Source: Polytrichum commune
Taxonomy: Eukaryota; Streptophyta; Polytrichopsida; Polytrichales; Polytrichaceae
Direction of reading: 5' to 3'
DNA: 64,000 nucleotides
NCBI GenBank assembly: GCA_950295325.1
Contig: OX485805.1
Location: 53,778,758 to 53,842,757, forward strand
In this document: piece after piece, positions 1 to 11,130 of the stretch
Layout of the letters: every line of letters begins with the position of its first letter
Numbering within the stretch: position 1 is the first letter of the stretch
The notes under the pieces: model-generated
What the model saw: only the letters and a program-made list of their open reading frames with translations
Told to the model about the DNA's origin: nothing
The model's database searches: none
Made by a program: the position numbers and the translations under genes

Positions 1-258
1 CATACAATAACTAATATGGGCTATAGGACGCCAACGAGGCCTACCTACTAAATCGATAGCCCATAGCAATCCAAAGCAACATAAGGTCCCAATCCTAGTG
101 GCTTCCCCGAAGTAATCCATACTTCCTCAAGCCACACTTGGTTGTATGAACATCCCGTTCAGCCAAACCATCTGCCTCTGGATGATCTTGCAAAATGGTA
201 CGGTGATCTATGAAAGCCTTAGTGCACAACTCCTCAAAAACACTGAGAAACTCCCTCC
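1..258 (-). pseudogene. gypsy integrase, C-terminal part of catalytic core
   Basis: This continues the integrase from the far side of the solo LTR. The minus strand reads E-F-L-S-V-F-E-E-L, then D-H-P-E-A-D-G-L-A-E-R with the third catalytic residue Glu at 178-176, then a Lys/Arg-rich helix and W-D-x-M-L-L-W-I-A-M-G-Y-R-F as in other gypsy integrases. At least three in-frame stops are present. All three catalytic acids (D, D, E) are still present in the split integrase, although the frame is destroyed. The window edge cuts the end. Confidence 0.75.
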
Positions 259-263
259 CCTGG

Positions 264-1220
264 TGTCGCAACCCTTGCTAGCCCCCTTAACAATCTTGCC
301 AATTTTCAATTCTAGCAAAGGTTACGAGCGTTAATCCTTCGCATTCCGCCATGCTAATGGTTAGCTCCTCCTACCCCGGACCTTATAGTTCATAAGAGGG
401 GAACCAATCCTCCTACTTTGCTTTCGGGACTCACCCCTTAATCGGTAACCCATTCTTAGATGTGGGCTTCCATCCATGGAAGTCCACCCTTATGTTGATC
501 ATCACATTGCCGGAGCAACACTACAACAACCCGAACCATACTAGGCAACTATGCCCTCACATTGGGCCAATGCCCATGGAGGCCGTGCCGTTCCGCCTCG
601 GGTGGGTGAGGCCACACCACCTCACCCATATAAGCCTCTAGGACTCTACGCGGGGCCCCTACCCCATCGTCAAGAAACCTCTTGTCTCTCTACCAAGAGT
701 TGGGGCCAAGTAGACATTTTCCCTTAGCTGTTGGGCCTAGAAGCCCCTAGCAGCTTCAGACTATCATAACTTCCTTATATGATGTTTGATGCTAACAAGA
801 AACCACTCCATCTTCATCTACGCTTCACGTAGATGCCGATGAACTCGTCACTTGCCCCATTCAGGCAAGTATTGAGGAAGTTATGCCTGTTTGAACCTTG
901 GCAGTCCCGGGAATCACTCCCAGGCGCTGTCCCGGGACAGCGCCCCACTCAAATTGCCATAACTCCTAGCTCACACCTCCGATTGAGGTGCTCTAGAGCA
1001 TTATGGAATCTACACGCCATAAGCTACGCATAGCTAATGGCATAACCCTCGTGCCTCCTAGTCTTTGTGGGTGGGAGGCGTTCCCAACGCCCGAGGCCCT
1101 CACCCACACTAGGATCACTTGGGTCCTCTCACCAACAGCGCCACAAGTCCCGGGTGTCACTTTGGGGTCCCCTTTGTGCCCATGGTGTTTTGGGCACTCC
1201 TCGTGGAAAGGTGCGCGACA
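264..1220. mobile_element. Solo LTR, 957 bp, inserted in the gypsy integrase
   Basis: The block starts TGTCGC and ends GCGACA, the TG...CA ends of an LTR with a 6-bp perfect inverted repeat. It is flanked on both sides by the 5-bp direct repeat CCTGG (259-263 and 1221-1225), the usual target duplication of LTR retrotransposons. No internal retrotransposon sequence is attached, so it is a solo LTR left by recombination between two LTRs. A second copy of the same LTR is at 62956-63928, differing by small substitutions and one short insertion. The integrase text resumes in register on either side, which confirms the boundaries. Confidence 0.92.
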
Positions 1221-1225
1221 CCTGG

Positions 1226-1974
1226 TCAATCAATACTTCAGCCAGTGCTTCAAATCGTGCCAACACATGATCCAAAAAGATTGATGTGGCCTTAGTCCAC
1301 AACTCCTCAAAAACACCGAGAAACTCCCTCCCTTGGTCCGTCAATACTTCAGCCGGTACTCCAAAATGTGCCAATACATGATTCAAAAAGGTTGTTGTGG
1401 CCAACTCTGTAGAACCCTGGAGTAGAGCGACAAGCTCAATCTACTTGCTAAAATGCTCTACCATCACGAACACGTACTTTGCTCCACATGGTATGACAAC
1501 CAACGGTCTTGCAAAGTCCAGTGACCAGAGGTAGCCCAGTCCCATGATAGATAAGGATTGTAGTTGAGGTGACAAACTATTGAAGCTAAACCTGACCTGG
1601 TTACAAACTTCACACCTCCCGACGTTAACTGAACGGTAATCCCCGCACATCCGCTACTCTATCCAATTACCAAAGATATCCTCATTTGATGGCATAACCA
1701 TAGCACAAGCATACTCCCTATTGAAGAGTTCGATCAACCTTGATGCCAAGAGCTTTTGGCAACGAGCCTTAACAGCAATCCTCTCGGAGACACTGAATGT
1801 GGATGGGTTTCCCTTTGTAGCCTTCAAGATCTTGAAGGCTAAAAGCAAAACACCTACAGTATGAGCGAATGAACGTTCGTACCTTCCGTATCTCAACACC
1901 AGTGAAATGAGGGCTTTATTCCGATAACCAATTATGAAACTTTGTGGTCTCCTTCTCCACCAAAGGGGAATCAC
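1226..1974 (-). pseudogene. gypsy RT N-terminal stub joined to integrase (first part)
   Basis: The segment 1974-1654 leads into C-G-D-Y-R-S-V-N at 1647-1624, the entry motif of gypsy reverse transcriptases. Instead of the RT palm with Y-x-D-D, the next residues are G-R-C-E-V-C, the C-x2-C half of the integrase HHCC zinc finger. The integrase core follows: first catalytic Asp in W-S-L-D-F (1518-1516), V-M-V-E-H-F-S-K, then the second Asp in L-T-D-Q-G-R-E-F (1338-1336). A 111-bp tandem duplication and then a solo LTR interrupt the core; the rest, with the catalytic Glu, is at 258-1. RT palm and RNase H have been lost in an internal deletion. Confidence 0.78.
1231..1404. repeat. 111-bp tandem duplication in integrase
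   Basis: The sequence beginning CAATACTTCAGCC at 1231 recurs at 1342, a period of 111 bp, with about 85-90% similarity. The duplicated unit codes for the integrase stretch around the second catalytic Asp, so this stretch appears twice on the minus strand. It predates the solo LTR, which lies in the outer unit. Confidence 0.7.
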
Positions 1975-2289
1975 CTAATGTTGGCACGGACTTTAATTGC
2001 TACTCAGAAGAGGGGACATTAACCATGCCCCCAACCTCAATACCAGCAGTAGAGTTTGGCCTCTCTTCATCACCACCAACATGTGATGATGAAGCCACCA
2101 TCGGAGATGGAGAATAAAAAGAAACCATTCATGGAAATATCTTACATACCTCCCCCCTCCCAAACTCGGAAGCCAAAGCAATTGCAATCGTTGACTTCTA
2201 TCACTTGCTGCTCAAATCAAGAGATTTGTTCGGTTTCTTTAACCATGGTCTTGATTCCCTCTTCCATGGATGTGGACCGTTGTGCCCCC

Positions 2290-3337
2290 TAACTAGAGTC
2301 ATTTGCCCCCAGAGACAACAAGTGATCACCATGATGCTTTTGCAATGCAAGACATAAACCAATAGTTGACACCTTGGTATTAAAATCCATGGCTTGGACC
2401 AACATATACCTATCGTTGGCCCTTAGAAAGGCCATAAGCTGTTGTGGTTCCTGTCCAAAATCCCATAGCACGCTCATGTTTATCAGCAAAGGATTCGCGA
2501 TGCTCTTGAGTGTAAGTATCCCACACCATACCATGCCCCTGATTGCGGAATGCAAATGACTGTGAAGATTTCATAAAGGTTGGGAAGGGCCTTTGTGGTG
2601 CCCTACTTTATTGACCAATGTCAATGGAGGTAAATCATCTTGAACAACCAGCAAAGAGATCCGATTTGGATCCAAGATGTCATCCACCTTCTGATCAAAA
2701 GATGGAGGCACTTTAAAGAATGTTGTAGCTAAAGTGGATAGTGATGCAAGGTTGGTCCAAAGCCACCGAAGACGGTGGGAATACGAACCAAGTCTTGCGA
2801 CATCCACAAAAATGGGATCTCCAAGATGTTGACAAACATAATGTCTGCCCTCCAACACCTTATCTCGAGAGTTTCCCAGCAGAGGTACGTTCTCAAATAT
2901 GTACCCTCGAAGGGAAGGTTGGTGGACAAACCACCACTGTATAAGCCGGATGAGGTCCCAAAAAAGACTAGACCTTGGATTCTCTAAACCTTGGCTTGAG
3001 CATGTGAGTGGCCTTGGCATGGCCATCCCGCAATCACCAGATCCATAGGACCTAACATTCATAAGTCTTTTTTATTGATAAGTGTAATATTACAAAAGAA
3101 ACGTTCAAAGTACCCACGGATGGCACTCGGGTTTAACTGTTATGGGTACAACACCATCAACTGGTGTAAATGGTGACAAGCTATATGGATGGACATATGA
3201 CTGTCATCCACATAGACATATTGTCGAACTGTGAGGCCAATTTCTAACAAGCCTGCCAATCTTGTCCTGATGCCCCCAAACAGTTCTACCAAAGGAATCC
3301 CTTCCTCTGACGGACGCCATAAAATGGGATGTGCCAA
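2290..3337 (-). pseudogene. C5-cytosine DNA methyltransferase domain captured by the gypsy element
   Basis: Conserved motifs of cytosine-5 DNA methyltransferases occur in the right order on the minus strand. Motif I is V-E-L-F-G-G-I at 3289-3269 (S-adenosylmethionine site). Motif IV is G-W-P-C-Q-G-H-S at 3028-3005, with the catalytic Cys in P-C-Q. Motif VI is F-E-N-V at 2897-2886. A motif VIII-like R-x-R follows Y-S-H at about 2774-2766, and a late H-E-R-A-M-G-F-x-T-G block lies at about 2478-2450, followed by Q-A-M-D-x-N. The motifs lie in three different reading frames with several stops: motifs I and IV share one frame, motif VI is in a second, the late block in a third. The domain is therefore dead here. 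Its place inside the retrotransposon, after the protease, indicates a gene carried by the element, not a host gene. It is too short and too rearranged to assign to MET1, CMT or DNMT3/DRM. Confidence 0.8.
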
Positions 3338-3639
3338 TGGTGATGGGATATCCCGTATAACTAATGTAGTAGAACCCTGAGAAAAACAATGTCCTCACAT
3401 CTCCGAAATAGCTTTGTGAATCGCGCCAAGGAGGAAGAAGATCCTTGTGATGGCGCACCAATGCACCCTTAGGTGTCGTCTTCCATTGATCCTCAATACT
3501 CCCCATGAGTGTCAGTGTCTCCTCCAATAAGGCGGAGCCACATGGCAATGTGTCAATAGTAACATCATATCTAAAAACCATATATAATGGTGCTATGGTT
3601 GCGGTTGCTACGAACGCCACCGGAATAAGCTCCCTCTGG

Positions 3640-3980
3640 CCATCCCCAGCCGACCAACTTGGTCCGATCCACGCCTCCTCAGTCCAGTTGTTTAAACCAA
3701 AACCGAGGGGGTAGAGTGCCTACTGACCAACTAAAATATCGTAGTTGGTCGCATTTGCCACGGCACACCTAAGAAGAATATGTGTGGGTGGATCTCAAGG
3801 TTTCACTCCGAATCTAAGTTGTAATGGTTCTTGAGTATAACCAGTGGGTCGCTCCACGTGGCCAATGGATGTGACGGTGGTGAGTGGGCAAGGAGCCAAA
3901 TCCTTAGCCGTAAATCCCAACTCCTAGGCACTCCGTTTGCCAATGATAATTGGTTGTGCACCCAAATTCATCATCACACA
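3640..3980 (-). pseudogene. retropepsin-like aspartic protease remnant
   Basis: The minus strand shows N-L-G-A-Q-P followed by I-I-I-G at 3968 downwards, the context of the D-S/T-G-A catalytic loop of retroviral-type aspartic proteases, with the catalytic Asp replaced by Asn. About 75 codons further on comes Y-D-I-L-V-G-Q (3743-3723), the usual second landmark of gypsy proteases. At least three in-frame stops interrupt the segment. In an intact element this enzyme would process the polyprotein. It lies directly between gag and the methyltransferase. Confidence 0.6.
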
Positions 3981-4080
3981 ATAGGGAGCAATCCGAGTAG
4001 CGTTGCCCCAAATCCGACTGACTACCAGAATGTCGGTGTCATTCATCATTTGTACAGCGTCTGGTTTAGGGGTTCAAAGG

Positions 4081-4864
4081 ACAATCCTTCTTAGCGTGGT
4101 CCGACTCCCTATAAGACCAACAGTATAAAATCTTGTCCACCTCTACCTCTACCAATATTGCAACCGCAAGATTTGTTAGAATTCACTAGCAAGGACATCA
4201 AATCAGTGGCATCGTGTTAATACAACCCATGATCACATTGTTTTATAACGGCAAATACCTCTATGAATGTCGCCCGACTATTACAATCCATAATGATTAT
4301 GGACAACGCTAAATCAAAGAGGCATTTGCCAATATTTGACAAAAAAAACCTTTAACACTTGATTCTTGGTGAAAACACCTCTAGACTTTCTGGCAAACCT
4401 CGCCAACCTTGTGTACATAGTACGAGGTGTATCGTTTCTCTTCCGCCTGAAGTCATATATCCGTTGCATCTGATCCTAACGGAAACCTCCGTATTCCTCC
4501 TCTAGATGAAGAATGAATGTCCATAAAGACTTAAAAATTGGTGGAGCCTCTATAAAAGCTACGGGCGTCTGGGTAGCCTGGACATAACAAAAGATAGAAG
4601 GATTAAAATCGACGTACTTGTAGATGCAAAAGCTGGAAACTTCTCCTTATGTTTACCAGGGAAAATTCCCTCCACATTTACTACAAATATTCCTTCCGAT
4701 GTCTTGGACTTAACTATAGGAGCGGCCAACAGATTAGAAGTCGCGTCTTCCTTCAATGCGGAAACCAATTGTACTTGAGTCTCCCTGTACCGCTCCACTT
4801 GGCACAGCTCCATCCAATGAGCATTTCTCCATTGTTCATAGGTCCGGAGTGTTTGGTGCTTCAA
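4081..4864 (-). pseudogene. gypsy gag remnant with CCHC zinc knuckle
   Basis: An open stretch from 4864 to 4559 gives a likely gag N-terminal region. Beyond it, broken by stops and frame changes, comes a segment rich in Arg/Phe (about 4440-4370) of the kind seen in retrotransposon gag capsid regions, and finally a nucleic-acid-binding knuckle at 4081-4124. The knuckle reads C-W-S-Y-x4-D-H-A-K-K-D-C, that is the CCHC pattern C-x2-C-x4-H-x4-C with the second cysteine changed to tyrosine. Gag would package the element RNA in a cytoplasmic particle; this copy cannot. Assignment of the knuckle is firm, assignment of the N-terminal part rests on position. Confidence 0.6.
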
Positions 4865-4990
4865 ATGTTGGAGTAAAAGCTCAAAGACACACCAGTTATT
4901 AAAATTGGTATTGCGTTGATGTTTCTCCCTTATCTATATTCTAAACCGGATTTTCCAATCTTGCAAGAAAATGGTCATCGCTCAACCGGA

Positions 4991-5399
4991 AAACCGATCA
5001 TGTATTATTCCTTATGTCTTTTCTTTCATATCGTCAAAAATTTTACCCAGAGAACGTGAAACCGAATAGTAGTCCTCTGCGCTGAAGTAAGCTGAAAAAC
5101 CTCGTCGGGTATTATCACTGGTTCAAAGTTCAAGAAGTTAGACCTTCCGGTACTTTTGGAAATGAGAAACAATAATGTTGGCTCTGAGTCATAACTATAA
5201 ATCCACAATGAGCCCAGCCACTGAAGCCACTAATATGATGTTTGAATAAAAAGAGAAAATGTGAAAGATAATCTGCACATGCAAACCACTACCAACTTTA
5301 TGGTTTGCTAGTTGTTAACATAACCTCATTATTAGAGAATACAAGCACCGCCTATTAGGTGCATATAGAACAATGATGTCGGTCATCACTCCGACCTCA
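4991..5399. other. Flank of the 5.4-kb transposon, no gene seen
   Basis: This stretch lies between the gag remnant and the transposon target site. It may hold the untranslated leader or LTR of the gypsy element, but I found no paired LTR ends and no coding motif. Confidence 0.4.
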
Positions 5400-5407
5400 C
5401 CGCTACG

Positions 5408-5424
5408 CTCGGGGGGGACACTTC
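5408..5424 (+). repeat. Left terminal inverted repeat of the 5.7-kb transposon
   Basis: Seventeen bases exactly complementary to the right end. The adjacent outside octamer CCGCTACG is repeated beyond the right end. Confidence 0.92.
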
Positions 5425-5947
5425 CCGTTTTTTAATAACCTACGTGCGGCGGAATATAGGGTACATTTAAATAATCTTAGGTAAAATTTATAAGAGATTT
5501 ATATAAAAATTAGGGGACATTAAAAGTGGCATGTCCTTTATAAGTAACATAGGGAACCGGAAAATATGGTCCATTAAAATTTAGGTAGATATAAATTAGG
5601 GGCAAAAGAATGGGATCCTAGGAAAAAAATTTAGTACGTTCAATGGCAACAAGTATGATCACCCCAAGCATATCTGTAACGGCTAGAGGAAAATGTTAGT
5701 TCCCGCGTTTCTTCCTAGGTGACAAGGTACTCAAAGTTTGCGCTTTTTTCCGTGGAGGGATGAGGGTGCCGAGATCCTCGCAGTTCGCGCGTTTCTTCTT
5801 CGTAGAGGGATATGATGTTTTAGGGTTTCAGTTCGAGGCATTTGTGTGAGCTCATTTGCAATCACTCGTTTGCGGTTTAGGTTCCAAGCGTTTTTCGTGA
5901 GCTCCTTATGGTTTAAGGGTTGGGATAGGGTTTACTGAAGTTCAATC

Positions 5948-8900
5948 ATGGCCACTACAATTAAACTGTGGACAATGGAGGAGGACTTTGGAGAACCAAC
6001 TTTCTACAGCAAGGTCAAGGTTTCCGAGGACGAAACCTATGCATCACTGAGGCTGCGTTTGGAGGAGAAATCAGCGCTGGAATGGCCATTCGACTTCTGG
6101 GACAAGGAGGAAGGTAGCAGAGTTCCACAGAAAATGGAATCCTTCAGCGACATGCCTGCGGATGTTTTTGTTTTGCCATTGGGCAATGAGATTTCAGGGG
6201 TAGCCTCCAAACGCCGGCGCCTGGATGATGCAGGTACACGATGTGAGGCCCTACCCGAAGATGGAAACTGTGCTCTCGGTTGTGAAGCAGGTGCAGTCCC
6301 CGATCTAGCGAACTCTAGGGCTAGTGTGACATCGGGAGTCACCAACTCTTTAGAGCATCAATGTCATTCCACTTTGATTTCGGAGCAGATCTGGGAGCGC
6401 TATCTTGAACACGGCGAGAAGCTGAAGAGGGAATTGCAGTGCGCCTCGTTGGAAGACAATCGGTGGTTGCTGAAGACTGCCGATATCAATGGACACGGGG
6501 TAGTGAAAAAATTTTGCGTGGAATGTTGCAAGGAGATTGGGGGGGGGGGGCAGTGGTAAGCACGAGAAGAGTAACATTCAAAACCTATTCAACAACTTCA
6601 GATGGAAGCACTTGCTCAGCAACAACCACGTGAAGAATTGGTGCGCTCATAATGGAGTGGAATATGCTGATCACCCGCAGTATGTTGCTCCTAAGGGCAG
6701 GAACGTCCCACTGACTCCCGAGATGCACAAGAGCTTGATACAAGAAGGTATTGAAGTCATGGAAGCAGTGAACGCCAGTTTGGGAGATTCGCAGAAGCCT
6801 TTCACCGTGTTCCAGCCGCTCAAGCAAGGCCAACGTAAGAGTTTCTGGATGAAGGTGCGTTGTTTCTATTGTCGGGAGATGCACAACCTGTGCCCGCCCA
6901 AGAAGAATTTGGAACCTAATTTGCAGCAGCATTTGGCGTCCAACAAGCACTTACAGGCCGTAGAGCAGGCGAAGACGGGGAAGAAACACGGCACCCCACT
7001 CCTGTCTGGAAAAAGAGGCCGGCCTGCCCTCTCCTCTGGGGTCAACGTACACTCAAATCAACCGCATCTTGGGAGATGGTGGAGGGCCGACTCTGGAGTC
7101 CCTAAGGATGCTACTGCCGACCACGGTGGTCCTCCTTCTCAGACATCGCCGGGTGAGTGTTCAAAAGCCCGCATGAATGCATTGTTGGGTTCCTTGTGTT
7201 GGGGTTTTCGAGGTCCACATTGCATTTACGGTGGTTTGTCTTACTCTGTTTGTGAGTTGCTGAATGACCTTCACGTCGGTTTAGTTTGGTATCCCGAACC
7301 CCATTTGACTGCAAGTTTCACTATAAGGTCAAAAGTTATAAAAATTAGCGGTACGTTTAGGCATACATCCTGTATTAGGGTTGATAAATCTGGTAAGGGA
7401 TTCCCGAATCTCTCTTGCAGAATGTGCTCTTCTATCCCGCAGGAAAATGACTTCTACAAACAAGTTGTGAGGGAAGGGCTTAGTGTAGAAAAGCGGGGAT
7501 CGAGAAACACAGGAGCCGGAAGGCGACTTGCTTACCTGTCCATTTCGGAACTCGCTGGGCATGGTCGAAACCTCAGGAGGGAACTTAAGAGTCAGAAATT
7601 GTTGCACAAGTCTGCTCAGGCTAGAATTGTTCAGCTCAAGGTCAAGCGTCCAAGTTTGAGGGATTTAGCTACAGAGGCTTCTTGTGGTCATAATGTTCTT
7701 AAATTTTGTCAAAGTATAATCAACGCCCATAGGTATGGTGTTTTAGGTGGAAAGCCTGCGCTGTGGGATTTCCTCCGTGATGTGGCGTAGAATCTCAACC
7801 GTGATCGTAGAGGAAAGCGGTACAGTAAGAACACGAAGTGCTTAGGGGAAGTCATGAAGGTTTATGGTGGTCGTAGGATGGTCGATATGTTTTCTTTAAA
7901 CTACTCAGGTGCAAGTTACCGTCAGGTTAAACGAGAGGGAGGGAAAGGGGTCCAATTTTTACCCGGTGAACACTCACAGATTTTTGCAGCTGTGGCACAG
8001 ATTTACAGGGATGCTAAGCTTGCTCATAAGATTCTAGGTCCAGTACCAGTACTTCTCGCTGAGGATGAAACAAAAGTTAAAGGGAGAGTGGCTTGGAAAA
8101 GTAAGTGGGATACTCTTGCTGGGTTTTGCGGTCCTTCTGAGAACCATGTCTGTGTATCTGGTTTCAGGCCAATTGTTGGGAGTGGTGAGGAGGGGTACCG
8201 AAAATTGTTAGAATCATTTTCCAACAACAGGAAAGGGAGTTTTGCTCGAGTAGTAGTTGTAAATCCTTTGCATGAACTACTTCCTCGACTTGTGCTAGTT
8301 GTCTGCTGCACTTGCAATTGCTTCAATTCCGATTGGGTTAGAGGTCAGTGGGACAGTGGGACAGTATTGACAGGTTGTGGGAACAAGACTGTCTTGCAGC
8401 AGTAGGCCCGATTGTGGGACACGCCAGTGACGGTGACTCCCGTAGGAGGCAACTGATGCTGGCAGACTACCAGCGGAACGATGGAATCCGTTTGGATGTA
8501 GGGTGGGAGGGTTGGGTGTTCACTGCTTCTTTAGATTCGTGTGGGAATGCTAAGGGTCTTCATGACCAAGATTATATCCACAATGGGAAAAAACTAATAA
8601 ACCCGTTGCTTTCAGCTGCTAAAACTTTGCAGTTAAGAGGAGATTTGTGTCTCCATGGTCACATAGAGAAAGTATTTCAGCAGTTTACGGTTGAAGAACA
8701 TGGTTTGACTGGAGAAGATGTAGAAAGAAGGGACCGGCAGAATTGGGCTGCGGCACAGAGGTTGTGTCAGTCAAAAGTCAGGACATGTTTGGCTCGCATG
8801 CGTGCTCGGGATTATCCTCATCGTGAAAGAACCCTTGGAACAGAATTTTACTTGGATATATGTGCTGCCTATATTGACATTTTCTGTTCTCCTGCTTTGG

Positions 8901-10465
8901 ACCTGCGTTCTAGGATAGTATTGTGTGGCAAGGTATCTTTTTTTTTTCGACTTTGGAGGTTGTGGTTGCAGCATGGAGATCACGGTGTATTGGGTAATTC
9001 GGAACCACCTGTGCAAGCAAAGAACTTTGTAAGCCTACAGTGTTTCATCGATATTCAATTATTGTGTCATTTTGTTGTTCTTCTAATTTGTCATTTTAGA
9101 GACAAGTTCCCCGACTTAGTTGTGCCGCTGCATTTGTCTGGGAGTGATTCCTGCGAAATCTTCTTCTCAAGAATTGGTGGCATGAATGGTCAAGAACGTG
9201 CCTATGACTTCCATCAATTGGTAAACACCGCAAATACATTGAACCACATTTCAACTGTCGAGTATGGGAAGAATGGTCTAGTCTTCAAGAAACAACACAA
9301 CAAGATGGATACTGTCTGGGAATCATTGCACAAGCTGCAACCTGGGGAGCAGCGCTGCAATTTGGGTGACTACAGTTTGATTTCAACAAACGCAGACGTG
9401 ATATTAGCTCTACAGGAGGGACTGAAACAAGCCCAAGGCATGCTGAGGTTGCTGAATATGGCGCCAAATACACAGTGCCAACCATGACGGAGAATTTGGT
9501 ATGATAAGCCCTGGCTGGTGGAGAGAGAAGACCCTAAATGCTTCCACTACAAACCAGGTGCTAGACCGATGTCTGGTGAGGATGGGGACTCTGAGGTCTT
9601 GCGGGATCGCTTAGAAAACGAACCTTTAACATCTAACCTTGTAGCACATGCACCGCACATGAGGGACAACATAGAGGAGGACGCTGCAGAGGATTGCTTA
9701 CCCGACCATTTGACAAGTCTCCAAGATGAAGCCCGAGATGCAGTGACTGATTTGCTTAATGTTGCTGAGGTTCAAATTTCACAGCCGAAAAGCAGTCAGC
9801 CAGTTGAAGCAACTGTCAGCGTCGACGGACATTGCATTTACAAGTCCACTATTGTTTCGCAGCTGAATGGCAGTACCTTTCTTTCCAAGGATCGATTGGC
9901 TAGAATAAAGCATAGCATTGAGTTTAATAACCACGACAACTGTATGCAGGCGGGCTTGTCATCAGGGTCATGTTTGTTGTCTATTGGGTCTGATTGTGCT
10001 GTTCATTTTGTCCAGCGAAGCACTACTCGGTTGTCATCTACTGTCAGATCTGCTGCAAAGCGGAAACGAGGTCGTCCATCCAATATTTCAGGGTTAACTA
10101 GTACTAATGTTTTACATGCTGTAGATGAGGGTGCTTGCTGGATGGGTAGAGTCCAGGCTATGAGGCGGCGCAATGGAAAGCAGTTCGGTGTGCTGCGGCA
10201 ACCTGTGGATTTACTTGCGAGATTGGAGGAAAATGGGAAGCGAAAATCTCAGAATCCGCATATTGAGGTCATGTTGCAGTATTACCGCAAATATATTGGA
10301 CGAGACAAATTCAAGTACGATCATACAGACAGCAAATGGATCGACATTGACTGCATTATCTGTACCGTGACCTTGGCGTATAACCCTGGAAATGAGGTCT
10401 ACTCTCTAGATCAAAATGATGCAGAGCATTTGCGCCAGTTCTTGACCGACAAAAATGCAAGATGA
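5948..10465 (+). pseudogene. Very large transposase-like protein, recently disabled
   Basis: One reading frame of about 1,500 codons starts at ATG 5948 and ends at TGA 10463-10465. Domains in order: a ubiquitin-fold-like N-terminus (residues 5-75), a basic K-R-R-R nuclear-signal candidate (88-91), a C-x2-C zinc region (about 6510-6625), a C-x2-C...H-x5-H zinc finger (about 6868-6945), an AT-hook K-R-G-R-P (about 7012), the core starting A-E-D-E-T-K (Asp at 8064-8066) and G-S-D-S-C-E-I-F-F (Glu at 9155-9157), and a second AT-hook (about 10062). The D-E-T-K...G-F-C-G pattern resembles the first catalytic strand of P/THAP9-type RNase-H-fold transposases; this is inference. Lesions: a frameshift in a G12 tract (6539-6550), TAG at 7788-7790, an 8-bp tandem duplication at 8347-8362, and TGA at 9485-9487. 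Homology of the text across each lesion shows it was a single gene. No introns are evident. Confidence 0.75.
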
Positions 10466-11130
10466 TTTTCCCACAGGTATATTTGGGCTGGAGAAGCCTC
10501 TTTGCATAAGCTAATATCTTAATAGACTTGGTAATTTTTAGGCAATCTTGGGAGTCTTGGTATGAAATGGCAGATTTTCTGATCTAACTCCATTGATGTT
10601 TGCAATCTGGTTGGGTGCAGGAGATGTTTGCAATCTAGTTGGGTGCTTCATTTTTTTTCTCACATGTTATGGAGGGCATTAGAACAGCGTATTTCAGATG
10701 TAATTTTTTATTTTTATATCAGGCATATATTTGTGATCATACTTCACAGATGCACTTCATGTCTGTGTTTTTAAACACACACTGTCCCTAAATCTCTTCA
10801 ATACTTTTTCAAGCCTAATGTCTTGCTTTTCATGCATGTATTTGTGATGTATTTGTATTCATGCACTATTATAACTTGAATCTTTTTTTCTATAAGGTAT
10901 TTGTTAGTCACTTGTATTCTCATTATTTTCTTAGTTAGTTTTTTTCCTTACAAAGAAAATAGCCTCTAATATATTCCTTTGGCCTACATATTATAAGTAA
11001 TGGTAGATATGATAATATGGGTAATTTTTTTGCATTAAGTAATAATAGGGGTCCTTTAAATGCTTTCTAGGAGGTAAATAGCCCCCGTCAAAATACCCCA
11101 CCGTCGCACGTGGGTCCCCCAAATACACAA
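10466..11130. other. 3' untranslated and subterminal part of the 5.7-kb transposon
   Basis: AT-rich sequence after the transposase stop. It ends in a subterminal block (about 11040-11130) containing GGTAAATAGCCCC and the CGCACGT motif, both also present near the end of the 39830-40295 element. No further gene. Confidence 0.6.

Larger units (their letters stand above)
1..4990 (-). mobile_element. Degenerate Ty3/gypsy LTR retrotransposon carrying a DNA methyltransferase
   Basis: Read on the minus strand, recognisable pieces come in the order gag (about 4864-4081), aspartic protease (about 3980-3640), C5-cytosine DNA methyltransferase (3337-2290), a short reverse-transcriptase N-terminus (to about 1627) and integrase (1610-1226, resuming at 258-1). 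The order gag-protease-RT-integrase is that of Ty3/gypsy elements; the methyltransferase between protease and RT is an addition. The RT catalytic core and RNase H are missing: the text jumps from the RT entry motif CGDYR-VN straight to the integrase zinc region, so an internal deletion has occurred. Every module has stops or frameshifts, so the copy is dead. No LTR of this element was found; the upstream boundary near 4990 is a guess and the 3' end lies beyond the window. Confidence 0.82.

Noticed and set aside
5948-6559. A separate short host gene at the start of the 5.4-kb transposon
   Set aside because: It ends only because of the G12 frameshift; the zinc motif C-x2-C continues in the next frame, so it is the N-terminus of the large protein.
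7151-7378. A possible intron in the large transposase starting at GTGAGT (7151)
   Set aside because: The frame stays open through it and the translated text (C-W-G-F, W-Y-P-E-P-H, then R-H) looks protein-like. I treat it as coding.
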